Assembly: GCA_013372845.1 (NCBI GenBank)
Contig: JAALOD010000019.1
Location: 1 to 36,691, forward strand
Source of the DNA: Candidatus Udaeobacter sp.
GTDB lineage: Bacteria; Verrucomicrobiota; Verrucomicrobiia; Chthoniobacterales; UBA10450
Length of the DNA: 36,691 nucleotides
Direction: 5' to 3'
The position numbers and the translations under genes were made by a program. Under the pieces are notes generated by a model, which saw only the letters and a program-made list of their open reading frames with translations, was not told the DNA's origin and did no database searches. Shown in pieces: positions 15,017-23,386 of the stretch (position 1 is the stretch's first letter; every line of letters begins with the position of its first letter).

Positions 15017-15765
15017 ATCGCTTCTATATTTCGCCGGAAGATTGGAATCCTGGCGCACTCGGGTTAGCTGGGGCGGAAGCACACCACGCGCGCGACGTCC
15101 TGCGCATGAGAGTGGGTGAGAAACTTGTCATCTTCAATGGACGGGGACACGAAATCACCGCGGAAATCGTCGATCTTGGCAGCAATGAAATTGGATTGAG
15201 AAAGCTGCACGAAGCGGAAACACCACCGCTGCAGTGCCGGATCGTTCTCGGACAGGCAATCCCAAAGGGAAAAAACATGGACCTAATTGTGCAAAAGGCG
15301 GTCGAGATCGGCGCCACTGAAATTGTGCCGATCATTTCCGATCGCACGATTGTGCAAGTCGGTTCCGAAAGCGCGGCGCAAAAACAATCGAAATGGCAGC
15401 AAATCGCAGTTGAGGCGGCCAAACAATGCGGCCAGAACTGGCTGCCGCACGTACATGCGCCGAGAAAACTTTCAGAATTGTTTTCCGTGGTAGCCGCGGA
15501 GTCATTCGACCTGCAACTGATCGGATCGCTCCAGCCGGGTGCGCGGCACTTAAAGCAGGTTCTCGCAGACCACTCGAATGAGCATCAACGTCCTCCTCGC
15601 AGTGTCTTGATGCTTGTCGGGCCCGAAGGCGATTTCACGCCTGCGGAACTCGCGCTCGCGCGTCGTCACGGCTGCCAGCCAATTACGCTCGGCCCGATCA
15701 TCCTGCGAGTGGAAACCGCAGCGATCTATTGCCTGAGTATTCTCTCCTACGAATTGCTGATCTAG
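15013..15765 (+). CDS. rsmE: 16S rRNA (uracil(1498)-N(3))-methyltransferase
   Basis: RsmE methylates N3 of U1498 of 16S rRNA, using SAM. The 250-residue protein has the family N-terminus MHRFYI with a PUA-like domain (1-70, including HHARDVLRMRVGE), then the SPOUT methyltransferase domain with GQAIPKGKNMDLIVQKAVEIG, the knot motif LMLVGPEGDFTPAE and the terminal LGPIILRVETAAIYCLSIL. Length and order of motifs are normal. The gene is the last of the run that begins with the STAS protein and is convergent with the long greA gene. Its start codon lies in the last unit of a 9-nt tandem array, and no ribosome binding site is visible. Confidence 0.95.
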   Translation: MHRFYISPEDWNPGALGLAGAEAHHARDVLRMRVGEKLVIFNGRGHEITAEIVDLGSNEIGLRKLHEAETPPLQCRIVLGQAIPKGKNMDLIVQKAVEIGATEIVPIISDRTIVQVGSESAAQKQSKWQQIAVEAAKQCGQNWLPHVHAPRKLSELFSVVAAESFDLQLIGSLQPGARHLKQVLADHSNEHQRPPRSVLMLVGPEGDFTPAELALARRHGCQPITLGPIILRVETAAIYCLSILSYELLI

Positions 15766-15886
15766 CAACGAGTTGAAGTTGAGAAGGATCCCGAAAACTT
15801 TTGTAGCCGGCAACGTTGGCCTGCCCGCCAACTCTGCTCTGCCTGGCCGGGATCATCGATCCGAGCTAGACGTGCTCGCGTCGCGC

Positions 15887-17782
15887 CTACTCGGCTATGG
15901 CTGTTTCAACAGGGGACTCGCGAGGAGGGACAGGCGTTGCTGCACCCTGATCCGGCGGCGCTGCCTGGATTGAAGCAATCGTGAATTGAGCTGAGCCATG
16001 TTCTGTGTTTAGAGAAATGGTCTCGCCGATTTCATGACCGAGTAGCGCCTGTCCAATGGCGGTTTGGTAAGAGATAATGTGTCGGTCGGGATCGCCATCC
16101 CACGCGCCTAAAATCGTGTAAGTTTCCTCCTTGTCAGTCTCCACTTCGCGCAGCGTGACAATTGTGCCAATGGAAACACGCGACGTATCGACGTTTTCAA
16201 ACGATGTACCGCGCGCGTTGTGCAGCATTTGTTCCAGCTCGGTTTTTCGTCGCATGAGCACGCTTTGCATCTGCTTCGCCGCTTTAAATTCAAAATTTTC
16301 GCTCAGATCGCCATAAGACCTGGCGAGCGCGATTTCTCTGGTGTTCTCTGGAATCTTTGTCTTTACCACCTCTTCGTATTCGGCCTTGCGTCTTTCCAGG
16401 CTGCTCCAGGAAACGATTAGCGATGCGGTCTCTCCCTGGGTCTGCGCGCCTGTGATCATGCTCTCCAGTTCTGGATACACTTTGACGAGTCGGGCGAGAA
16501 GTGAGCGTTTCGTCAGCTCATCGAACAGATGGCTTAGTTGTAGCCGCCGCATCCAATCGCGCGCGGTAGCGACGTCGCTTTTCCTGAAGATGTCCCCAAG
16601 CAGTTGCCGATCTTCGACCAATGTGCGGTACAACTTGCCGGTTCGGCCAGCAGTATTGTGTTGTTCGCGCTCCAGCGCCGCAAAAATTGCGCCAAGCAAT
16701 TCCTGCGTCACCAGTTCGCTCCATTGCTCCCGCTCGCTACAAAGCCAGGCAAGCATCTCGCTCGTGGCTGAATGTTCGCGGATGCTCCGCTCCAGCATCG
16801 TCCGAAGCTCGTCATGTTTTCCGGCTTCGCTCAAGATGCGGGGAATTTGTGCGACCATCCGGCCGTGACTCTGTTGCATCAAATCCAAACCACGTTCTGT
16901 CCAGCGCGGACCGAGCGCGGTCGGCAACGCTTGCAAGATTCGTTTCTCTTTTGCCGCCGGTAATTTCGCCAGGACCGAGATCAGGCGCTTGTCTTCCTCG
17001 AGAATCAGTGTCGAAAGGGTCAAACCGATGTGCGTCGTGTGCAACGATGGGACGCGCCCAATCAAATCGTCTCGCGCGATGATGAGCTCGAACGCGAACT
17101 CCGGGTGCATTTTCTGATTGCGCACCGTCATGTTCTCGATCGTCGTGATGATCGGCTGAAGTTGTTTTTCGGATTCCCTGAATTGGTCGCAGGATTTGAT
17201 GATCTGCTCGAGCGCTGCGATTTGCGCCTTTGGTTGCCGTGCCTTGTTGAAAGCGTCGAGCAATTCGTCAGCCTGCGACACGCCTTCGCCGCGAATTTGA
17301 ATGGGTTCGGTCTTTTTTGCAGGGACAGAAAAAACGCCGCTTGCCTTGAGCGCCTTCTTGGTCGACTCCCACCAGCGTTTCCATTCCGTCTCAGTGAAAA
17401 CATCACCCACAAGCCATTCACTGATCTGCTGCGCCGTGGCTTTACCGTCCAAGCTTTCAAGAATATTTCGCACCACGGCAGGCGGATCTTCTCTTGCCAA
17501 CTTTTTGATCGACGCAAGGTCGGTCGCTTTGCGTGCGAGGAAGTGCTCTGGCGCGAGCGGCGTGACATTCTCCGCCGCGTACTCGGCCTGCATCGGATGC
17601 GACTTTTTTCCTGCAAAATCAATTACGATCTGGTTGAGCAGCAGATTCCATTCGCTCACGCGACCGAATCCCCAGCTTTTGTGCAAACAAAATGTCCCCG
17701 GCTTTAGTTGTTCGAGTTGCTGCGCGGCGCGGGAAGTGAGTTTGCCGGCTTCGACCAGTTTTTCTAATTCGGTATCCATCAA
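15887..17782 (-). CDS. greA: GreA-type transcription elongation factor with long N-terminal extension
   Basis: GreA rescues backtracked RNA polymerase by inserting its coiled-coil tip into the secondary channel and stimulating transcript cleavage. Here the GreA part is only the C-terminal third: coiled coil about residues 465-540, with the tip acidic residues Asp492 and Glu495 in YGDLSENFEFKAAK, then the FKBP-like domain (about 545-620) with IGTIVTLREV and IGQALLGHEIGE. About 450 residues of helical repeat-like sequence precede it. Ordinary GreA is about 160 residues; chlamydial GreA has a comparably long extension, so this supports a PVC-superphylum origin. A tail of about 25 residues is Pro/Ala-rich. 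The start at MM (17782) is near the TerC gene, divergent, with a 9-nt tandem array between them. Confidence 0.88.
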   Translation of the reverse strand: MMDTELEKLVEAGKLTSRAAQQLEQLKPGTFCLHKSWGFGRVSEWNLLLNQIVIDFAGKKSHPMQAEYAAENVTPLAPEHFLARKATDLASIKKLAREDPPAVVRNILESLDGKATAQQISEWLVGDVFTETEWKRWWESTKKALKASGVFSVPAKKTEPIQIRGEGVSQADELLDAFNKARQPKAQIAALEQIIKSCDQFRESEKQLQPIITTIENMTVRNQKMHPEFAFELIIARDDLIGRVPSLHTTHIGLTLSTLILEEDKRLISVLAKLPAAKEKRILQALPTALGPRWTERGLDLMQQSHGRMVAQIPRILSEAGKHDELRTMLERSIREHSATSEMLAWLCSEREQWSELVTQELLGAIFAALEREQHNTAGRTGKLYRTLVEDRQLLGDIFRKSDVATARDWMRRLQLSHLFDELTKRSLLARLVKVYPELESMITGAQTQGETASLIVSWSSLERRKAEYEEVVKTKIPENTREIALARSYGDLSENFEFKAAKQMQSVLMRRKTELEQMLHNARGTSFENVDTSRVSIGTIVTLREVETDKEETYTILGAWDGDPDRHIISYQTAIGQALLGHEIGETISLNTEHGSAQFTIASIQAAPPDQGAATPVPPRESPVETAIAE

Positions 17783-17794
17783 TGAGGCTGATGA

Positions 17795-17830
17795 GTCACA
17801 CGTGACCTATAAGTCCGACGGGTCAGGCGC
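17795..17830 (+). repeat. 9-nt tandem array in the greA-TerC divergent spacer
   Basis: Four 9-mers run in phase: GTCACACGT, GACCTATAA, GTCCGACGG, GTCAGGCGC. The reverse complement of the array before rsmE shares GTGACCTATA with it, so the two are related inverted copies flanking the rsmE-greA pair. Confidence 0.55.
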
Positions 17831-17877
17831 GCAATTTACGTTTGCTGTGTGCCCCGGTGCATGAAAGTCTCCCCGCC

Positions 17878-18813
17878 GTGACGACGAGTATCTGGTTTTG
17901 GATCGCCTTTCACATTGGCGTGTTCATTGCGATTGGGATCGACCTCTTCACGTTCCATCAGCGCGGCCGGGAATTAAGCATGACTGCTGCCGCGCGACGC
18001 AGCGTGCTGTGGGTAATCGTGTCACTTGGATTTAACGCGCTGGTGTGGCGCATCAAAGGACCGCATCACGGGCTGGATTTTTTCACCGGCTACCTCATCG
18101 AGTACTCGCTGAGCATGGATAACATTTTTGTTTTCGTTCTCATTTTTGCGCATTTTCGCGTTCCGCCAAAGGCGCAACATCGCGTCCTTGTCTGGGGAAT
18201 AATCGGGGCACTGGTCATGCGTGGCACGATGATCTTGGGCGGCATCGCCCTAGTGCAACGCTTTCATTTCATTCTTTATCTCTTCGGTCTCTTCCTGTTG
18301 ATCACGGCGGCGCAGATGTTCTTTGGAAAACGTCCAGCGCACGATTTCGCCGAGGGTTGGGTGTTGCGGATGTGCCGTCGGATCCTTCCGATTACGCGCG
18401 AATTTCATGACGAGCACTTCAAGGTGCACGTGGATGGGCGGTGGATGTTGACCCCGCTCGCTCTAACCATGATCGTGATCGAGGTCACAGACCTGATCTT
18501 TGCGGTCGATTCGATCCCTGCGATTTTCGCTATCACGCGTGACCCATTCATTGTTTATACATCTAATATTTGCGCGATTCTTGGCTTGCGGTCGCTTTAC
18601 TTCCTGCTCGCCGGTTTGATGGACCGTTTTATTTACTTGAGAACCGGCCTCGCTTTCGTGCTCGGTTTCGTCGGCATCAAGATGATTCTCGTGGATTATT
18701 TTCCGCTCCCGCGTGCCCTCGCTCTTGGAGTGATAGCGCTCATTCTTGCAGTTACGATCGCGGTTTCGATGATTAAGACAAAGAGCGGCGGTGCACCCGA
18801 AGGCCCAAAATAA
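17878..18813 (+). CDS. TerC/Alx family integral membrane protein
   Basis: This polytopic inner-membrane protein of about 311 residues belongs to the TerC family, which includes Alx and has been linked to metal (Mn) export and tellurite resistance. The hallmark motifs with in-membrane acidic residues are present: SMDNIFVFVLIF in one helix and VTDLIFAVDSIPAIFAI in another, with about eight to nine hydrophobic helices in all. The open frame extends to a TTG at 17842 and a GTG at 17857; I chose the GTG at 17878 because the protein then begins just before the first helix, as in relatives. A small secreted protein gene follows after 45 nt. The transported ion cannot be told from sequence. Confidence 0.88.
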   Translation: MTTSIWFWIAFHIGVFIAIGIDLFTFHQRGRELSMTAAARRSVLWVIVSLGFNALVWRIKGPHHGLDFFTGYLIEYSLSMDNIFVFVLIFAHFRVPPKAQHRVLVWGIIGALVMRGTMILGGIALVQRFHFILYLFGLFLLITAAQMFFGKRPAHDFAEGWVLRMCRRILPITREFHDEHFKVHVDGRWMLTPLALTMIVIEVTDLIFAVDSIPAIFAITRDPFIVYTSNICAILGLRSLYFLLAGLMDRFIYLRTGLAFVLGFVGIKMILVDYFPLPRALALGVIALILAVTIAVSMIKTKSGGAPEGPK

Positions 18814-18858
18814 GTATTGCCTTTGCTCCTCAATATTTGTTTAACTCGATGGAGCCAC

Positions 18859-19278
18859 ATGAAACCCCTGGCTGTCTTCTCATTGGTGCTCGGCCTTGCA
18901 GGAATTTGTCTCGGAGATATTCAGGATCCGCCAGCGAATGACTATGGGCCAACGCGGAAACTCGGCCGCGGTTTTGCGAATTTTCTCTGGGCGCCGACAG
19001 AAATCATCGTGAATATCAACAAGGTTAACAAAGAAGAAGGCAATAATGCTGCGTTTGGCTACGGTGTGGTTCGTGGCTTCGGGCGCTCAGGTGCGCGACA
19101 CGTAGCAGGCCTTATTGAGATCCTAACCTGGCCTTTCCCAATCTGGCGCGATAGCTATTACCCCATCCTGCCACCAGAAATTCCCTATATTCACGCCGGT
19201 TATGCAGAATTTCCTCCTGAGATTGGCAACGAATCAAAATATCCCTACGTCCGGGATTACGATCAGGATCCGTATTAA
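18859..19278 (+). CDS. small secreted protein resembling exosortase-associated TIGR04073 family
   Basis: From the ATG at 18859, preceded by GGAG at the right distance, the protein has 139 residues. A signal peptide covers about 1-20 (AVFSLVLGLAGICLG). The mature part holds RKLGRGFANFLWAPTEIIVNI, the Gly-rich segment YGVVRGFGRSGARHVAGLIEILTWPFPIW and a Tyr/Pro-rich tail. The first motif matches what I remember of the TIGR04073 family, named for co-occurrence with exosortase/PEP-CTERM systems; this assignment is from memory and moderate. No exosortase or PEP-CTERM protein is in the window. An upstream in-frame ATG at 18817 would spoil the signal peptide. Confidence 0.78.
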   Translation: MKPLAVFSLVLGLAGICLGDIQDPPANDYGPTRKLGRGFANFLWAPTEIIVNINKVNKEEGNNAAFGYGVVRGFGRSGARHVAGLIEILTWPFPIWRDSYYPILPPEIPYIHAGYAEFPPEIGNESKYPYVRDYDQDPY

Positions 19279-19331
19279 CTTCGCTCCATCGAAAAGTATG
19301 CCGGATACCGCAGCGCGACCTCTCTGCCTGG

Positions 19332-20549
19332 TTAGCGCGATCGCAGCTCCTTGATTAATTCCAACACGTCTTCGCGGATCGCAAAAAGCTCACTCCGATA
19401 GTACGCAAACCGCTCCGCAGGGAGAAAGTCCTTCCCTCTCGCAGCGTCCGCGGCTGCGATGGTCTTGTTCAAAATCTCCAGAATCCGTTTGAGCCACGCG
19501 ATCACCATGCCCGGTTCAAAAAAATCGTCGCCGCGTGCAACTCCGCCCAAAGCGCCGGCAAGCTTAGCGCTAAGGGTCATAAAACCACTGACGAAATCGG
19601 CAACCCGGTCATCTTCTTCCTCCGGAAACCGTTCTGCTGCCTTTACCTCGTCGAGGAGGCCATGCAACGCATCATGGGCGCGTTTCTCGATGGGGTGCAA
19701 AATGTGGCCGCGCTCGTCGCGCACCCAATCAATTTCTTCACGCATCGGATCGGGCGGCGGCAATTCGTAATCCTCAATGTCGTCCTCGGACTCATCTTTC
19801 TTTTCCAGGTCCACTTTCACTTGCAAATCCTCTGCTTCGTTCTCCTGCTTGCTTTCTTCTTCTTCTTCGTCCTGCTGATCGAGCGCCTCCTCGAGCCACG
19901 ACCATCCCATCTCACGAGCAATGATCCGTTCGCTGTCGGGATGGTCCGCGTATTTCTCCAGTAACCGCCCGTATTTTTCTGTTAGCGCGTCGCTTTCGCG
20001 GAGAAATTGCTCATAGCGAACTTCGTCCCATTCTTGGGTCTCGCCGTCCTGGGTGATCGCAATAGCAAACGGGGTTTCTTCTTCAGCGATGCGGCGGTCG
20101 CGCTCGGCAATTTCTTCTTTTGTATAACGCCACGCTGGCTCGGAGATTTGCAAACGATAATCGGCGCTTTCAATGACCACCCGCCCGCTCCGCTCGCTAA
20201 ACCATTCCAGATAGACCGCGTTTGCCATGTGTTCGGGCGGTGTCTCGCCGCGTCGGGACATTGCGATTGCTTCGTCAGTTGGAACGTCGAATGCGCGCAC
20301 TTTTCGCGCGGCCGTGATATCGCCGGCAGGGCCGCGCTGCTGAGGGGCAGGCGGTTTCGTCGCCATTGGGATGGCGTCCGGATTTTCAAAGCCCAACTCG
20401 CAGCCGGCGAGGTCAGGCGCACAATCGCCGGTTAGTTCCAGTACCAGTGGCTGGTCGATGCCGGCCAGCCAAATCTCACCGGTGACCCGCCCGCGCGTGC
20501 GGTTGTCGATCCTGCCACGTAAAACATGTTCGTGAAGTCGCCAGGCCAT
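19332..20549 (-). CDS. acidic protein of unknown function
   Basis: From the ATG at 20549 the protein has 405 residues. The N-terminal third (MAWRLHEHVLRGRIDNRTRGRVTGEIWLAG) looks like a beta-rich domain. The middle has charged helices and a very acidic low-complexity stretch (DQQDEEEEE to DESEDDIEDYE). The C-terminal third is helical (DFVSGFMTLSAKLAGALGG, then AWLKRILEILNKTIAAADAARG). No signal peptide or membrane helix is seen, so it is probably cytoplasmic. I do not recognise a family. The frame is open to 20612, but the extra residues look unlike protein start sequence. It is divergent from the RNA methyltransferase gene and convergent with the TIGR04073-like gene. Confidence 0.8.
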   Translation of the reverse strand: MAWRLHEHVLRGRIDNRTRGRVTGEIWLAGIDQPLVLELTGDCAPDLAGCELGFENPDAIPMATKPPAPQQRGPAGDITAARKVRAFDVPTDEAIAMSRRGETPPEHMANAVYLEWFSERSGRVVIESADYRLQISEPAWRYTKEEIAERDRRIAEEETPFAIAITQDGETQEWDEVRYEQFLRESDALTEKYGRLLEKYADHPDSERIIAREMGWSWLEEALDQQDEEEEESKQENEAEDLQVKVDLEKKDESEDDIEDYELPPPDPMREEIDWVRDERGHILHPIEKRAHDALHGLLDEVKAAERFPEEEDDRVADFVSGFMTLSAKLAGALGGVARGDDFFEPGMVIAWLKRILEILNKTIAAADAARGKDFLPAERFAYYRSELFAIREDVLELIKELRSR

Positions 20550-20591
20550 AACAACAGGATGAAAATCCGAGCGTCGAAATTCAAAACAATG

Positions 20592-20691
20592 CTCAAATCT
20601 CAAATCTATCAAATGACGAATTGATCAAGGCGCGCGATTTTCCGCTTTGGAGATTCGACTTTGTTTGGGATTTCGGATTTCGATATTGGGT
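20592..20691 (+). repeat. 7-nt tandem arrays in a divergent spacer
   Basis: Two perfect copies of CTCAAAT lie at 20592-20605. A second array at 20664-20691 holds four heptamers (TTTGGGA, TTTCGGA, TTTCGAT, ATTGGGT), 10 nt before the methyltransferase ATG. The whole divergent spacer (20550-20701) is AT-rich and has no gene. Confidence 0.5.
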
Positions 20692-20701
20692 TTAAAAACA
20701 T

Positions 20702-21814
20702 ATGCGCGTTGTGGAGCTGAAAATTGAAGACATCGCTTTTGGCGGGAAAGGGGTCGGACGCGAGCAAGGGAAAGCTATCTTCGTTCCATACACGATCGAG
20801 GGCGAACTGGTTTCCGCTGGGATCGTGCGCGAGAAAAAACAGTTCGCCGAGGCGGAATTGGTGGAAGTTAAGGAAAGCTCGCCACATCGCGTCACACCGG
20901 AGTGCCCGTATTTTGCTCAATGCGGCGGATGCGCATACCAGCACATCGGCTACGAACATCAGCTCGCGATAAAATGGCGCCAGGTGCGCAATGTTCTCCA
21001 GCGGATCGGCAAGCTTAAAGATATTCCTCTGCGACCGATCATCCCCTCGCCGAAACAGTACGGATATCGCAACCGCATCACGGTTCATGCGCAGGATGGC
21101 GTGATTGGATTTTTCCGGCGCGATTCACATCACTTGATCGACATCGAGCGGTGCCCGATTTCGTGCGACGAAGTGAATCGCGAGTTAAGGGACCTGCGGG
21201 GACGAAATCCGCGTGATGGACATTACACCTTGCGCACCTCCTCCAGCCGGCGCGTCTTCTCTCAAACCAATGATGAGGTCGCGGATGCACTGCGCCGTTT
21301 GATTGCCGATCTTGTTCCGCCGGACCAGGATCTCCTAGTCGACGCTTACTGCGGTGCAGGATTCTTCGCCAAAGCATTGCTCAACAAGTTTGAGCGTGTC
21401 GTCGGAATCGATTGGGACAAGTTCGCAATCACAGACGCAAAAGAAGATGCGACCGAGAAAGAAATCTATATCACCGGCCAGGTGGAAGAAGAATTGCGAC
21501 GTGTAGGGGCGGTTCATCTGGGCCGCGGGCCTGTGGACGAGATCCATCTTGGGCGATTGAGGTCAATCGCCCCTACCACCATCATTGTCGATCCTCCAGC
21601 GATCGGCCTTTCTGCAAAAGTGCGCGACGCAATTCTCGATCTTTTGCCAACAACGCTGATTTACGTTTCCTGCAATCCCGCCACTCTGGCTCGCGACCTG
21701 AAGGAACTACACGAAAAGTTCACAATCGATTCCATCACACCACTCGACATGTTTCCACAAACAGCCGAGATCGAAATCGCCGCGCACCTGCAAGCCATGC
21801 CGTCGGCATCGTGA
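20702..21814 (+). CDS. TRAM-domain 23S rRNA/tRNA uracil-5 methyltransferase (RlmD/TrmA family)
   Basis: This 370-residue SAM-dependent enzyme would form 5-methyluridine in RNA. A TRAM domain covers about residues 1-56, followed by four cysteines for a 4Fe-4S cluster (Cys68, Cys74, Cys77, Cys151), the SAM motif VDAYCGAGFF at 213-222, motif IV VDPPAIGL at 296-303 and the catalytic Cys324 in YVSCNPATL. The usual DPPR arginine is Ala here. Residues about 267-292 look foreign: they are encoded by a nested palindrome at 21503-21576 and lie in a place where relatives are normally short. The reading frame is kept, so the protein may still be active. Which uridine is modified is not decidable. Confidence 0.9.
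   Translation: MRVVELKIEDIAFGGKGVGREQGKAIFVPYTIEGELVSAGIVREKKQFAEAELVEVKESSPHRVTPECPYFAQCGGCAYQHIGYEHQLAIKWRQVRNVLQRIGKLKDIPLRPIIPSPKQYGYRNRITVHAQDGVIGFFRRDSHHLIDIERCPISCDEVNRELRDLRGRNPRDGHYTLRTSSSRRVFSQTNDEVADALRRLIADLVPPDQDLLVDAYCGAGFFAKALLNKFERVVGIDWDKFAITDAKEDATEKEIYITGQVEEELRRVGAVHLGRGPVDEIHLGRLRSIAPTTIIVDPPAIGLSAKVRDAILDLLPTTLIYVSCNPATLARDLKELHEKFTIDSITPLDMFPQTAEIEIAAHLQAMPSAS
21503..21576 (+). repeat. palindromic repeat element inside the methyltransferase gene
   Basis: The outer arms GTAGGGGCG (21503-21511) and CGCCCCTAC (21568-21576) are perfect inverted copies. Inside, GGGCGATTGA (21551-21560) and TCAATCGCCC (21563-21572) form a 10-bp hairpin with a 2-nt loop. The element of about 74 bp encodes about 25 residues in frame. 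It looks like a mobile intergenic-type repeat that landed in a coding region. Confidence 0.6.
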
Positions 21815-21835
21815 AGAAGGTCGACGCGTGGCCAG

Positions 21836-21847
21836 CGTTCGCGAACG
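21836..21847. other. 12-bp perfect palindrome upstream of the antiporter gene
   Basis: CGTTCGCGAACG (21836-21847) is a perfect palindrome in the 101-nt spacer before the antiporter gene and could be an operator site. There is no further support for this. Confidence 0.25.
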
Positions 21848-21915
21848 TTCCTCGAAGCAGGCGCCACAAAGCCGAGTTTCGTTGACGGATCGTATGCGAT
21901 AAGTCCAATGGCAAG

Positions 21916-23220
21916 ATGATTTGGATCCTGGGTCTCGTCGCGGCACGTCCGAACTGGCTAATAATGGTGCCTTTTGGGATCTTGCTGGTGGCGATAGCAC
22001 TTGCTCCGCTCATCGCTCAACATCATTGGGAGCGTCATTACCACAAGCTTTGCATCGCTCTCGCCAGCATAGTTTGTCTGTATTACCTCTTCGTTGTTAA
22101 GCAGCCCGCGCGCGTCGTTCATGCGGGAATCGATTATGTCACCTTCATTGTTGTAGTCGGCTCTTTCTTCGTCGTTGCAGGCGGAATTCATTTGCGCGTC
22201 AAATCGCCGAGCGGCGCGATGAGAAACACCCTGTTCCTCTTTGTCGGCGCGCTCCTGGGCAATCTAATCGGCACCATCGGCGCATCGATGCTGCTGATCC
22301 GGCCGTGGATCGCGATGAACAGAGGCCGCCTCGCGCCGATGCATATCGCGTTCTTTGTTTTTCTAGTCAGCAACATTGGCGGCGCGCTGTTGCCGGTCGG
22401 GCCGCCCTTATTTCTTGGATTTCTCAAAGGTGTGCCGTTTGGCTGGACGCTGCAATATTGCTGGCGGCAGTGGATCATCACGGTCGCGATTGTTCTGGCC
22501 GTCTTTTTTGTTCTCGATCTTATCAATCTTCGCGCGCGCAAAAGAGCCATTCGAGAAAGTGAGATCACACAATGGCGCTGCGACGGTGCCCAGAATTTCC
22601 TTTTCCTGTTTGCGCTTCTGGCCGCGCTCATCGCCGTGCGCGCGGGCTGGCGCGAGCCGCTCATGATATTGATTGCGCTGGGATCCTATTTCGCTACGCC
22701 ACAGCGCATTCGCGAAGCCGACAATTTTAGCTTTGCCCCCCTCAAGGAAGTCGGCTGGCTCTTTCTCGGTATTTTCGGAACGATGATTCCGGTTTTGGAA
22801 TACATGGAACAATCGGCCGACAAACTGGGATTGACTTCAGAAAGGGCATTCTTTTGGGCAACCGGATTGCTCTCTGCACTGCTCGATAACGCGCCAACCT
22901 ATCTCGCTTTTTTTGCTGCAGCGCTTGGACTCCATCACTTCGAGATCAACGATCCGTTGCAGGTGGCCGACTTTATTTCCAAAAACGGCAGCGAATTAAC
23001 CGCGCTGTCGCTGGGCGCAGCATTCTTTGGCGCACTCACCTATATCGGCAATGCACCGAATCTGCTGGTGAAAACGATTGCCGAGCACGCGCACGTCCCA
23101 ACGCCAAGCTTTATCGGCTATATCTGGAAGTTCGCGCTTCCGACCCTAATTCCGGTATTTGTGTTGGTGTCGATCTTGTTTTTTCCGGGTAGTGCAAGCG
23201 TCGCCCCGGGTCAGCATTAA
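21916..23220 (+). CDS. putative sodium:proton antiporter / CitMHS_2-type transporter
   Basis: This 434-residue inner-membrane protein has about 11-12 hydrophobic helices and belongs to the ion-transporter superfamily that includes NhaD and citrate-Mg carriers; the closest family I recognise is CitMHS_2. Family-like segments are GNLIGTIGASMLLIRPWI, SNIGGALLPVGPPLFLGFL, SALLDNAPTYLAFFAAALG and GAFTYIGNAPN-like GALTYIGNAPNLL, in which polar residues break helices as at substrate sites. Many members are annotated as Na+/H+ antiporters, but the transported ion is not proven. It lies 73 nt upstream of the potassium island on the same strand, so a joint role in ion balance is plausible. The ATG at 21916 follows a 101-nt spacer. 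Confidence 0.82.
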   Translation: MIWILGLVAARPNWLIMVPFGILLVAIALAPLIAQHHWERHYHKLCIALASIVCLYYLFVVKQPARVVHAGIDYVTFIVVVGSFFVVAGGIHLRVKSPSGAMRNTLFLFVGALLGNLIGTIGASMLLIRPWIAMNRGRLAPMHIAFFVFLVSNIGGALLPVGPPLFLGFLKGVPFGWTLQYCWRQWIITVAIVLAVFFVLDLINLRARKRAIRESEITQWRCDGAQNFLFLFALLAALIAVRAGWREPLMILIALGSYFATPQRIREADNFSFAPLKEVGWLFLGIFGTMIPVLEYMEQSADKLGLTSERAFFWATGLLSALLDNAPTYLAFFAAALGLHHFEINDPLQVADFISKNGSELTALSLGAAFFGALTYIGNAPNLLVKTIAEHAHVPTPSFIGYIWKFALPTLIPVFVLVSILFFPGSASVAPGQH

Positions 23221-23293
23221 TGTTTTTTTAACACTTTCCCGAAACAGTTTAACTAACGTCTTGGCTAAAGTTCGCTCAGATTTGTAAGTTTTT

Positions 23294-23386
23294 ATGAGCG
23301 AATTCATTATTGTAGGAATCATCCTTATTCTGGGCGTGAACGGGATTTACTCGCGCTTTTGCGAGCAGCCCAAAGAGAAGCGATGA
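23294..23386 (+). CDS. micro-ORF: 30-residue membrane peptide upstream of kdpF
   Basis: The ATG at 23294 starts a 30-residue peptide with one hydrophobic helix (FIIVGIILILGVNGIY) and a polar tail SRFCEQPKEKR. Its stop TGA overlaps the next micro-ORF's ATG (ATGA at 23383-23386). Its pattern resembles that next peptide: both begin Met-Ser-acidic, share GII in the helix and have Tyr-x-Arg-Phe-Cys-Glu after it. It may be a duplicated accessory peptide of the Kdp system. No homologue is recalled with certainty. Confidence 0.6.
   Translation: MSEFIIVGIILILGVNGIYSRFCEQPKEKR

Noticed and set aside
15815-15832. Hairpin GTTGGC/GCCAAC between convergent rsmE and greA
   Set aside because: The stem is only 6 bp and there is no U-tract on either strand, so it is too weak to call a terminator.
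23221-23293. Promoter or KdpE box before the potassium island
   Set aside because: TTGGCT at 23261 has no convincing -10 partner and no clear KdpE-like site was found, although a promoter is expected here.
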